Assembly (NCBI GenBank): GCA_050248275.1
Contig: JBFWSR010000005.1
Location: 62,001 to 126,000, forward strand
DNA length: 64,000 nucleotides
Direction: 5' to 3'
From: CAILZL01 sp050248275
GTDB taxonomy: Bacteria; Pseudomonadota; Gammaproteobacteria; Steroidobacterales; Steroidobacteraceae
The notes beneath the pieces were generated by a model. It searched no databases. It worked only from the letters and a program-made list of their open reading frames with translations, and was not told the DNA's origin. The position numbers were made by a program, and so were the translations under genes. Of the stretch, positions 23,757 through 30,829 are shown in pieces (the first letter of the stretch is position 1; each line of letters starts with the position of its first letter).

Positions 23757-23841
23757 TGCACAGCATGTCTCGAAGGTTGCGTTCAGCCCTTCCTTCGTCG
23801 TGACTGAATCTTGATTCCTCATATGGAAATGAGGTGGCAGA

Positions 23842-25473
23842 TTACCGCCGCCACAAAGCAAAGATGCCGCCGGCCAGACACAACGCACCCGGCCAGATGG
23901 GATCGATCACCAGCGCAAACCACATGACGCCACTGAACAACAGCGCTGAAGCCAGAATGGTTTGATCGCGGCGTCGGGCGCTGGCTTGCAGCTCGCGGCG
24001 CAGTTCTTCCACGCCTTCGCTTTTTACCGGCAAGCGATAGCGGCCTTCGGCAGCCTGCATCAGCGCCTGCTGGATCAGGCTGGGCACGGTGCGGACCGCT
24101 TCACCGATGTCGGGTAGTTGTTTGCGCCATTCGCGCAACACACCCAGCGGACTCATGCGGGCATGCATCCATTCCTGCATGATGGGTTTGGCGGTCTTCC
24201 ACAGATCGAGATCGGGATACAGCTGGCGGCCCAGGCCTTCGATCTGCAGCAGCGTTTTCTGCAACAGGAACAGTTGCGGCTGGATTTCCATGTCGAAACG
24301 CTGTGCCGCTTCAAACAGCCGCGTCAGCACCTGACCGAAGGAAATCTCGCGCAACGGCTTGTTGAAGATCGGTTCGCATACGGTGCGCACCGCCGATTCC
24401 ACTTCATCGACGCGGGTGCCTGCCGGCAGCCAGCCGGAATCTATATGCAGTTGCGCCACGCGACGGAAATCATGCTGGAAAAAGGCCAGGAAATTTTCCG
24501 CCAGATAATGCTGATCGCGCGGGTCGAGCGTGCCGACGATGCCAAAGTCCACTGCGGCATATACCGGATGTTCGGGATCATCGGTCAGCACAAAGATGTT
24601 GCCGGGATGCATGTCGGCATGAAAGAAGTTGTGACGGAACACCTGCGTGAAAAAGATTTCCACGCCACTTTCGGCCAGACGCTGGATATTGACGCCGCGA
24701 CGGCGCAGTTCGTCCATGTCGCTGATCTGCACGCCACGCACGCGCTCCATCACCATCACATTGTTGCGGCACAGATCGAAGTAGACTTTGGGTGCATACA
24801 GCAGGCGCGAGTTCTGAAAATTGTGGCGCAGTTGCGAGGCGTTGGCTGCCTCGCGCATCAAATCCAGTTCATCAAGAATCGTCTTCTCGTATTCGCGCAC
24901 CACTTCCATTGGTTTGAGCTTGTGGCCGAGACTCCAGTACTTCATTGCCAGCCGCGCCAGCGCGTACAGCACTTCGATATCGCGTTCGATCAACGTGCGG
25001 ATGCCGGGGCGCACCACTTTCACGACCACTTCCGAGTCATCCTTGAGTTTTGCTGTATGCACCTGCGCAATGGTGGCTGCCGCCAGCGGTTCGGCATCGA
25101 ACTGCGCGAACACGTCGGTCACGCTCTGTCCCAGCGACTGCTCGATCAGCGCGCGCGCCTGTTCGCTCGAAAATGGCGGCACGCGATCCTGCAGCTTGGC
25201 CAGTTCATCGGCGATATCAGCGGGCAACAGATCGCGACGCGTGGACAGCGCTTGGCCGAATTTCATGAAAATCGGTCCCAGCTCCTGCAACGCCAGACGC
25301 AATCGTTCGCCGCGCGTGCCTCGATGCTTGATCTGGAACCACGCGGCGGGCGAGGCGAGGTAGGCCAGTCGCAACGGGCCAGCGAAGCGTGTGCCGCGTA
25401 CAAATTCATCCAGGTCATGTTTGACCAGTACGCGATGAATTTGCAGCAGACGGGAGAAAATGCGGAAGTTCAT
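23842..25473 (-). CDS. ubiB: UbiB, atypical kinase-like ubiquinone biosynthesis protein
   Basis: A 543-residue ADCK/UbiB protein needed for ubiquinone synthesis. The diagnostic KxGQ block is FMKFGQALSTRRDLLP, the Ala-rich nucleotide loop is AAATIAQVH, and HADMHPGN and VDFGIVGTL supply catalytic and metal residues. Two C-terminal membrane helices (LASALLFSGVMWFALV and GALCLAGGIFALW) anchor it to the inner membrane. It is the third gene of ubiE-ubiJ-ubiB, 19 bases after ubiJ. ATG 25473. Confidence 0.97.
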   Translation of the reverse strand: MNFRIFSRLLQIHRVLVKHDLDEFVRGTRFAGPLRLAYLASPAAWFQIKHRGTRGERLRLALQELGPIFMKFGQALSTRRDLLPADIADELAKLQDRVPPFSSEQARALIEQSLGQSVTDVFAQFDAEPLAAATIAQVHTAKLKDDSEVVVKVVRPGIRTLIERDIEVLYALARLAMKYWSLGHKLKPMEVVREYEKTILDELDLMREAANASQLRHNFQNSRLLYAPKVYFDLCRNNVMVMERVRGVQISDMDELRRRGVNIQRLAESGVEIFFTQVFRHNFFHADMHPGNIFVLTDDPEHPVYAAVDFGIVGTLDPRDQHYLAENFLAFFQHDFRRVAQLHIDSGWLPAGTRVDEVESAVRTVCEPIFNKPLREISFGQVLTRLFEAAQRFDMEIQPQLFLLQKTLLQIEGLGRQLYPDLDLWKTAKPIMQEWMHARMSPLGVLREWRKQLPDIGEAVRTVPSLIQQALMQAAEGRYRLPVKSEGVEELRRELQASARRRDQTILASALLFSGVMWFALVIDPIWPGALCLAGGIFALWRR

Positions 25474-25492
25474 TGTTGTTTTTTATTTTGGC

Positions 25493-26092
25493 TTAGGGGT
25501 TTCTGGTCTTGCGTTCCAGCGCGTTCAGCCGCGCCTCAAAACGTTCGACATCGTCACGCAGGCTATCGACATCGCGATTGAATTCGTCCGCCTCGGTCTT
25601 GCTGGGCACGTCGCGGCTTTCTTCGCTCAGGTATTCGCCCATGTTCTGCAGGAAGGTATCGCCGACACGACGGCCAAAGCCCAGCAGGCTGCGCACAGTG
25701 TTGCCCATCTGGTGGGCGGCGACATCGCCCACCACGCGCGACAGCTCTTCCTCGAAGTCGGGCCTGGCCTGCTTGAGCAGTTCGCTGAAACCCTGCGCAA
25801 CTTCGGCGTCGCCTTCGATGCGTACCGAGCTGCCGCTTAATGAAGAAGCGGTTTGTTGTGTGGCGAGATTGAGCAGACCCAATGGACTGCCCGACAGGCT
25901 GGCATCGACGTGGTCATCAGCGCCGGTGCTCAGATGAACGCAATCGGCCTCGGCGTGCAGCGTGAACTGTACGGGCACGCCGGTGAGTTGCAGGCGCAGC
26001 GATTTGCCGTTGAGCCGCGCGCACAAGCCCTTGGCGGCTGACGAGGCGGCGATGTTGCGATTCAGAGTGGCTTCAAACGCGGACAGCAGCAT
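25493..26092 (-). CDS. ubiJ: UbiJ, ubiquinone biosynthesis accessory factor
   Basis: A 199-residue protein with an N-terminal SCP2-like lipid-binding domain and a C-terminal coiled coil (EFNRDVDSLRDDVERFEARLNALER). UbiJ brings hydrophobic ubiquinone intermediates to the soluble Ubi complex. The position between ubiE and ubiB, nine bases after ubiE, and the LLSAFEATLNR start and size confirm the assignment. Confidence 0.92.
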   Translation of the reverse strand: MLLSAFEATLNRNIAASSAAKGLCARLNGKSLRLQLTGVPVQFTLHAEADCVHLSTGADDHVDASLSGSPLGLLNLATQQTASSLSGSSVRIEGDAEVAQGFSELLKQARPDFEEELSRVVGDVAAHQMGNTVRSLLGFGRRVGDTFLQNMGEYLSEESRDVPSKTEADEFNRDVDSLRDDVERFEARLNALERKTRNP

Positions 26093-26101
26093 GGTGCGCC
26101 T

Positions 26102-26875
26102 TCAGAGTTTGTAACCGCGATGCAGCGCGACAATGCCGCCGCTGAGGTTGTGATAAGAAGTCTGTTCAAAGCCCGCCTCTCGCAGCATGCCCAGCAGCGT
26201 TTCCTGATCGGGAAACTTGCGAATCGATTCGGCCAGATAGCGATAGCTGGCTTCGTCGTTGGCCACCACTTTACCGAGCCTGGGCAGCACGTTGAACGAA
26301 TACCAGTCGTATACCGGCTTGAGTCCCGGCGCAGTCGGCTGTGAAAACTCCAGAATCAGCAACTGACCACCGGGCTTGAGCACGCGATACATCGACCGCA
26401 GCGCTCTGGCCTTGTCGGTGACATTGCGCAGCCCGAAACCAATGGTCACGCAATCGAAACTGTGGTCGGCAAACGGCAGGCATTCGGCATTGGCCAGCGA
26501 CCAGCTCACGTTGCCCACCAGACCCTTGTCCAGCAGACGATCACGGCCATTGGACAGCATGGCCGCATTGATGTCGGTGTGAATCGCCAGCCCCGTGGCG
26601 CCCACCTGCCTGGCCATGCCGATGCTCAGGTCGCCCGTACCGCCCGCCACATCCAGTGCGCGCTGCCCGGGACGCAGGCCCGTCTGCGACAGGGTGAAGC
26701 GCTTCCACAGACGGTGCGCGCCGCCCGACATCAGGTCGTTCATGATGTCGTACTTGTCCGCCACCGAATCGAATACCGCCCGTACCTTTCTCGCCTTTTC
26801 GGCGATGGGCACTTCGGCAAAGCCGAAATCGGTTCTGTCGGCGGAGCTGGATGCGCGGTGTTGCTGTGTTTCCAT
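26102..26875 (-). CDS. ubiE: UbiE, ubiquinone/menaquinone C-methyltransferase
   Basis: A 257-residue class I SAM-dependent methyltransferase. The first SAM motif is LDVAGGTGDLSIGMA, then TDINAAML, NAECLPFADHSFDCVTIGFGLRNV and LILEFSQP, all UbiE blocks; YDIMNDLMSGGAHRLWKR is the UbiE signature. It adds the C-methyl group to the benzoquinol ring. First gene of the ubiEJB operon on the minus strand. Confidence 0.97.
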   Translation of the reverse strand: METQQHRASSSADRTDFGFAEVPIAEKARKVRAVFDSVADKYDIMNDLMSGGAHRLWKRFTLSQTGLRPGQRALDVAGGTGDLSIGMARQVGATGLAIHTDINAAMLSNGRDRLLDKGLVGNVSWSLANAECLPFADHSFDCVTIGFGLRNVTDKARALRSMYRVLKPGGQLLILEFSQPTAPGLKPVYDWYSFNVLPRLGKVVANDEASYRYLAESIRKFPDQETLLGMLREAGFEQTSYHNLSGGIVALHRGYKL

Positions 26876-27653
26876 GGGAGTCTGACCTGCGAAAGTCCGC
26901 GCATTCTATCTGCTGGCCGGGCTTTTGGCCTTATCGGCGTTTGCCGGCGCGTTATCCCGGATGCATGCGGGCCAGCGAGACTTTACGCAGTCCAGTCCGC
27001 CGTGCTGTTCCGGTTCCAAGTCAAAGCCGTGCCTGCCACCAGCTAAGGGGGTGCTGTATTCATGGCATGTGGATCGCGGCCAGAGATATATGTGATTGCC
27101 ACGGCCATGACCGCAGGAAGACAACAAGGAAAGGTTCGTGGGTTATCAGGAAGAGGGTGGCAGTTACCATGTGTGCAGTAGAGGCGTATGGCAGCTATTT
27201 TCAATAAGCCATCCTATTGAGGGCTATCGGTCCGAAGCGGTCGGTCGCGCTTGGGTTCCCCCTTTCTCAATAGCAGACGTTCGAGTGGCTGCTTCTTTGT
27301 TGATTGACGTGCATTGTCCAAATTATGGCATCTAGTATGGAAGGCGGTTAGAGTCCTGACTAAGCAGGAACACAGGAAGACAGATTTTGCCAGCAATACC
27401 TACGGATCGACGGCCGGCACTGTTGCTACCGCAGCACTGCTAAGCCGCAAGCTCGAACAACTCGGCCATGAATTCGCCGACTTCGCCAAACTCGACCGCG
27501 ACCTGCCCGTCAGGAAAAAACGCAGCGTTGCCTTGTTGCTCGCCTTCCGTCCGTGGGTGTTCTCGGTGTTTGATGGGTTACAGCAGGCGAAGAAGGGAAG
27601 CTAATTGATTGGATTTTCACAAGCAGCTTGAGTGATTTAGAGGTGGAGATCGA
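26876..27653. other. Gene-poor 780-base stretch, start of accessory patch
   Basis: Between ubiE and the DUF3883 gene no well-supported gene is visible. The first ~350 bases should hold the ubiE promoter (minus). From about 27100 the base composition drops in G+C. A GC-rich open frame (27390-27604) is annotated separately as doubtful. No integrase, att-like direct repeat or tRNA was seen. Confidence 0.5.
27314..27604 (+). CDS. Doubtful small gene or gene remnant
   Basis: An open frame of 96 residues with only a TTG start and no good ribosome site. The last ~70 residues (AALLSRKLEQLGHEFADFAK, LDRDLPVRKKRSVALLLAF) look like real protein with host-like codons, while the first third is AT-rich and less protein-like. 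This pattern suits the 3' remnant of a larger gene or a small gene with lost start. I do not recognise the family. Confidence 0.3.
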   Translation: MSKLWHLVWKAVRVLTKQEHRKTDFASNTYGSTAGTVATAALLSRKLEQLGHEFADFAKLDRDLPVRKKRSVALLLAFRPWVFSVFDGLQQAKKGS

Positions 27654-28505
27654 ATGGCAATAGGTGAGTCATGGTCGGATATGGAGATTGAAGCGGTAAT
27701 CTCTGACTACCTGCATATGCTCATGCTTGAATTGTCGGGGCAGAGGTACAGCAAATCGGAGCATCGCCGTCGGTTGCTACCGAAATTGAGCGGGCGTTCC
27801 GAAGCTGCGGTTGAACTTAAGCACCAAAATATCAGCGCCATTTTGCTTGAGCTCAGTCGTCCGTGGATTGTTGGATACAAGCCAAGAAGTAACTATCAGA
27901 AAACTTTGTATGTCCGGTTGGTGGATAGACTTGAGAGTGATAGAAAAGTCGACGAGGTCGTTAGCTCTGCTGTAGAGAAACCTGCTGTTGTTCCATTGAT
28001 ATCAAACTATGAGGACTTGCTAGTTGCTGCTCCTGTAGTCAAGAGAGTCGCTGATCCGGCGAGTGAGTACAAAGTCAAAGAAAGACGAGGAATTCGTAGG
28101 GATTACTTGGCGGCCGAAGCGCACAACAGATCCTTGGGAGCGGCGGGCGAAGAATTCGTCTTAAACTATGAGCGTTATCGATTGGCGCAGTTTGGCAAGA
28201 TGAATCTTAGTGAAAAGGTTGAGCACGTCTCTGCTGCCAAAGGCGATGGGCTCGGCTTTGATATTCTGTCTTTTGATGTTGATGGAACGGAAAAATACAT
28301 CGAAGTCAAGACAACGGCGTTTGGTAAAGAGGCTCCCTTTTATATCACTCGTAACGAGCTGTCTTTTTCCAAGGATGAGCCGGAGCGGTTCAATCTTTAT
28401 CGTCTTTTTGAATTCCGCAACAAACCTCGAATGTTCAGTATGGTCGGGCCAATCAGTGATCGTTGCTTGCTTGATCCGGTGAGTTATTTAGCTAGATTCC
28501 GGTGA
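27654..28505 (+). CDS. DUF3883 protein with PD-(D/E)XK nuclease-like C-terminus
   Basis: A 283-residue protein. The N-terminal ~90 residues (EAVISDYLHMLMLELSGQRY, SEHRRRLLPKLSGRSEAAVE, KHQNISAILLEL) form a helical domain often seen with nuclease modules. After a linker, the C-terminal DUF3883 domain has GAAGEEFVLNYE, GLGFDILSFDVDG and YIEVKTT, which read as the E, D and E-x-K residues of a PD-(D/E)XK nuclease fold. Such domains occur in restriction and defence proteins; no methyltransferase or helicase partner is present here. The gene has a strong AGGTGGAG ribosome site, lower G+C and different codon use from its neighbours, suggesting transfer. Confidence 0.78.
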   Translation: MAIGESWSDMEIEAVISDYLHMLMLELSGQRYSKSEHRRRLLPKLSGRSEAAVELKHQNISAILLELSRPWIVGYKPRSNYQKTLYVRLVDRLESDRKVDEVVSSAVEKPAVVPLISNYEDLLVAAPVVKRVADPASEYKVKERRGIRRDYLAAEAHNRSLGAAGEEFVLNYERYRLAQFGKMNLSEKVEHVSAAKGDGLGFDILSFDVDGTEKYIEVKTTAFGKEAPFYITRNELSFSKDEPERFNLYRLFEFRNKPRMFSMVGPISDRCLLDPVSYLARFR

Positions 28506-28526
28506 ACCTGTTTCCGAAATGTTTTT

Positions 28527-28913
28527 CTACGCCGACTCATGACACACCACTTCAATGTTGTGTCCGTCCGGGTCGAGTACGAATGCGCCGTAGTAGTTGG
28601 GGTGGTAGTGCGGGCGCAGGCCGGGTGCGCCATTGTCGCGGCCACCGGCAGCCAGTGCCGCCTTGTAGAAAGCATCGACGATGGTGCGGCTGGATACGCG
28701 AAACGCAATGTGGATCGGTGGTTTATTGGGTATGCCGCCACTGATCCAGAAATCCGGCTTGGGTGGTTCGCCAAAACCTGCAACGTTATTGTGTCCAGTG
28801 ACCGAAGCAGGAAGTTCCATCAGTAACTGGTAGCCGATGGGCACAAGTGCCTGCGTGTAGAAGACTTTGCTGGCGACGAAGTTGCTGACGCTGAGTCCGA
28901 TGTGGTCAATCAT
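28527..28913 (-). CDS. VOC (glyoxalase-fold) family protein
   Basis: A 128-residue vicinal-oxygen-chelate protein. It begins MIDHIGLSVSN with the usual first metal histidine, has HIAFRVSSR in the middle and ends with FVLDPDGHNIEVVCHE supplying the terminal glutamate. These enzymes bind a divalent metal and act as dioxygenases, lyases or resistance proteins; the substrate here is unknown. ATG 28913. It faces the DUF3883 gene, with 21 bases between stops. Confidence 0.87.
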   Translation of the reverse strand: MIDHIGLSVSNFVASKVFYTQALVPIGYQLLMELPASVTGHNNVAGFGEPPKPDFWISGGIPNKPPIHIAFRVSSRTIVDAFYKAALAAGGRDNGAPGLRPHYHPNYYGAFVLDPDGHNIEVVCHESA

Positions 28914-29008
28914 GAGTTTGATTCCCCAATCAGTCTGGAAACGGGTTGCGGCATCGTTACTACAGCAAAACTACTGCAAATTGATCCCCGCGCGATTGGG
29001 GTTGAATC

Positions 29009-29227
29009 TCATGCAGCAGCGGTTTCGACCTTGCCCGGCAGTTTGGACAGTATCAGGTGTTTCAGTTCAACCTTGCCGCTGGCGTTGTCGATATCGATGC
29101 CGACAAGATTGCCATCGGCATCGTAATCCAGCACGACACCCTCAGAAATTTCACGGCTCTCAACGCTCGGCAGTTCCGAGAGGTCGATGTACAGTGAATC
29201 CGTTTCCGGGAAATAGTTGAGTTTCAT
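29009..29227 (-). CDS. DUF2283 protein
   Basis: A 72-residue protein matching DUF2283: MKLNYFPETDSLYIDLSE, EISEGVVLDYDADGNLVGID, and IDNASGKV are the family's beta-rich core. Function is unknown. Its ATG overlaps by four bases the stop of the upstream 80-residue gene, so the two are translationally coupled, an arrangement common for toxin-antitoxin modules. Confidence 0.85.
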   Translation of the reverse strand: MKLNYFPETDSLYIDLSELPSVESREISEGVVLDYDADGNLVGIDIDNASGKVELKHLILSKLPGKVETAAA

Positions 29228-29466
29228 GGCCGAAATCCTCGGTCTGGGAAAGCGTTATGGATGGTCACCTTATCTGCAAGCGTTACAACCCTCAAGTAAC
29301 GTCCGCCCAGTTCCGGTACCGGAGCCCAGAAACGGAAGCGATTGTTTTCCTGGGGTTCGCAGCGAACCGGGTTCTGGACGACTGCGGTGCACCATTCCTT
29401 TTTCAGATAAGGGCGTTTGCGTAGTACTTGTCCCTCAAAGTACTCGGTGAACGAGAAATTCGTCAT
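29224..29466 (-). CDS. Small protein paired with DUF2283 (toxin-like candidate)
   Basis: An 80-residue basic protein (FTEYFEGQVLRKRPYLKKEW, NNRFRFWAPVPELGGRYLRV, VTIHNAFPDRGFRP). The fold and the coupling to DUF2283 resemble small RelE- or DUF4258-like proteins, but that is only an impression. ATG 29466 (MTNFSF) is used; the frame extends eight codons upstream to another start. It is first of the two-gene unit. Confidence 0.7.
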   Translation of the reverse strand: MTNFSFTEYFEGQVLRKRPYLKKEWCTAVVQNPVRCEPQENNRFRFWAPVPELGGRYLRVVTLADKVTIHNAFPDRGFRP

Positions 29467-29603
29467 CGGTTGATCCGGTTGTCCTTGCATACCAAACTCG
29501 CGTAAAGCCTATTCTCCAATGTTGAGACTGTATATTTCAACAGCTCAGTGTATTCTCTGACGCCGTATCCCGACGCTGTTTCGGGGAGTGTCACCGTGAA
29601 TCT

Positions 29604-29628
29604 TGCAGTCCTGGTTCGATCGGGCATT
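29604..29628 (+). repeat. 25-base copy of the lhr 5' end
   Basis: These 25 bases are identical to 44768-44792 inside lhr. In the lhr frame both encode QSWFDRAF, and the next codons here give AAG against AAP in lhr, after which the two diverge. The rest of 29491-29740 has no supported gene. It looks like a short fragment of an lhr-type gene left in the accessory patch. Confidence 0.6.
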
Positions 29629-29740
29629 CGCGGCTGGTGTGGCAGACTGCGCGGCGCTGATTGCGTGCTATGGCAAGGTAGCGCAGACAAGCAACAAATA
29701 GATTCTTGATGAACGTCACTTCATCCACAGGTATCGGCTG

Positions 29741-30763
29741 ATGAAAAAGATTGGTTTCCTCTCGTTCGGGCACTGGTCGCCCTCTCCGCACTCACAGACG
29801 CGCTCAGCGTCGGACGCGCTGTTGCAGTCCATTGAGCTCGCCGTCGCTGCCGAGGAACTCGGCGCGGATGGTGCGTATTTTCGCGTGCATCACTTCGCCC
29901 GCCAGCTCGGTTCGCCATTCCCGTTGCTGGCGGCCGTTGGCGCCAGAACCAGCCGGATCGAGATCGGCACCGCGGTCATCGACCTGCGCTACGAAAATCC
30001 GTTCTATCTGGCCGAGAACGCCGGTGCGGCGGACCTCATTGCCAATGGACGCTTGCAGCTCGGCGTCAGCCGCGGCTCGCCCGAGCAGGTGATCGATGGC
30101 TGGCGGTATTTTGGCCATGCTCCCAAGGAAGGTGAGACCGATACCGACATGGCCCGGCGCAATGTGGAGATTCTGCTCGAAGTGCTGCGCGGCGAAGGGT
30201 TTGCGCAGCCCAACCCGCAGCCGATGTTCCCGAATCCGCCGGGCCTGTTGCGCATCGAACCGTATTCGGCAGGACTGCGCGATCGCATCTGGTGGGGCGC
30301 CAGCTCGAACGCGACTGCCATCTGGGCGGCGCAGCTCGGCATGAACCTGCAGAGCTCCACGCTCAAGCATGATGAGACTGGCGAGCCCTTCCATATCCAG
30401 CAAGCCGCGCAGATCCGGGCCTTCCGTCAGGCGTGGAAGGAGGCCGGTCACGCTCGTGCGCCGCGCGTGTCAGTCAGTCGGAGCATTTTCGCGCTGGTGG
30501 ACGACCGCGACCGCGCCTACTTCGGAGACAGTGGCCAGGAGGCGGACCAGATTGGCATGCTGCACGGGAAGACGCGGGCGATCTTCGGCCGTACTTATGC
30601 AGAGGAGCCTGACGTCCTCGTCCAGCAGCTCGCGCGGGACGAAGCCATCGCCGAAGCGGATACGCTGATGCTCACCGTTCCCAACCAGCTTGGCGTCGAT
30701 TACAACGCGCACGTCATCGAGGCTATCCTCACTCATGTCGCTCCTGCCCTCGGCTGGCGCTGA
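29741..30763 (+). CDS. LLM-class flavin-dependent oxidoreductase
   Basis: A 340-residue luciferase-like monooxygenase fold protein. It starts MKKIGFLSFGHWSPSP, then SIELAVAAEELGADGAYFRVHHFARQ, IEIGTAVIDLRYENPFYLAE, GRLQLGVSRGSPEQVIDGW and RIWWGASSNATAIWAA, all family blocks that bind FMN or F420. The substrate is unknown; many such enzymes oxidise alkanes, sulfonates or xenobiotics. It stands alone, converging on treY. Confidence 0.87.
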   Translation: MKKIGFLSFGHWSPSPHSQTRSASDALLQSIELAVAAEELGADGAYFRVHHFARQLGSPFPLLAAVGARTSRIEIGTAVIDLRYENPFYLAENAGAADLIANGRLQLGVSRGSPEQVIDGWRYFGHAPKEGETDTDMARRNVEILLEVLRGEGFAQPNPQPMFPNPPGLLRIEPYSAGLRDRIWWGASSNATAIWAAQLGMNLQSSTLKHDETGEPFHIQQAAQIRAFRQAWKEAGHARAPRVSVSRSIFALVDDRDRAYFGDSGQEADQIGMLHGKTRAIFGRTYAEEPDVLVQQLARDEAIAEADTLMLTVPNQLGVDYNAHVIEAILTHVAPALGWR

Positions 30764-30829
30764 GCTGGTCGGAGTCAGGTTTGCGTCTTGGCGATAGCGT
30801 GCGGTCAGGCGGGAGCCTGCGGTGGGCGG

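Noticed and set aside
24118..25581. 487-codon plus-strand frame opposite ubiB
   Set aside because: Antisense of ubiB, whose motifs are unambiguous.
29608..29622. tRNA T-loop-like GGTTCGATC
   Set aside because: No acceptor, D or anticodon stems around it, and the same bases are part of lhr coding sequence at 44.78 kb.
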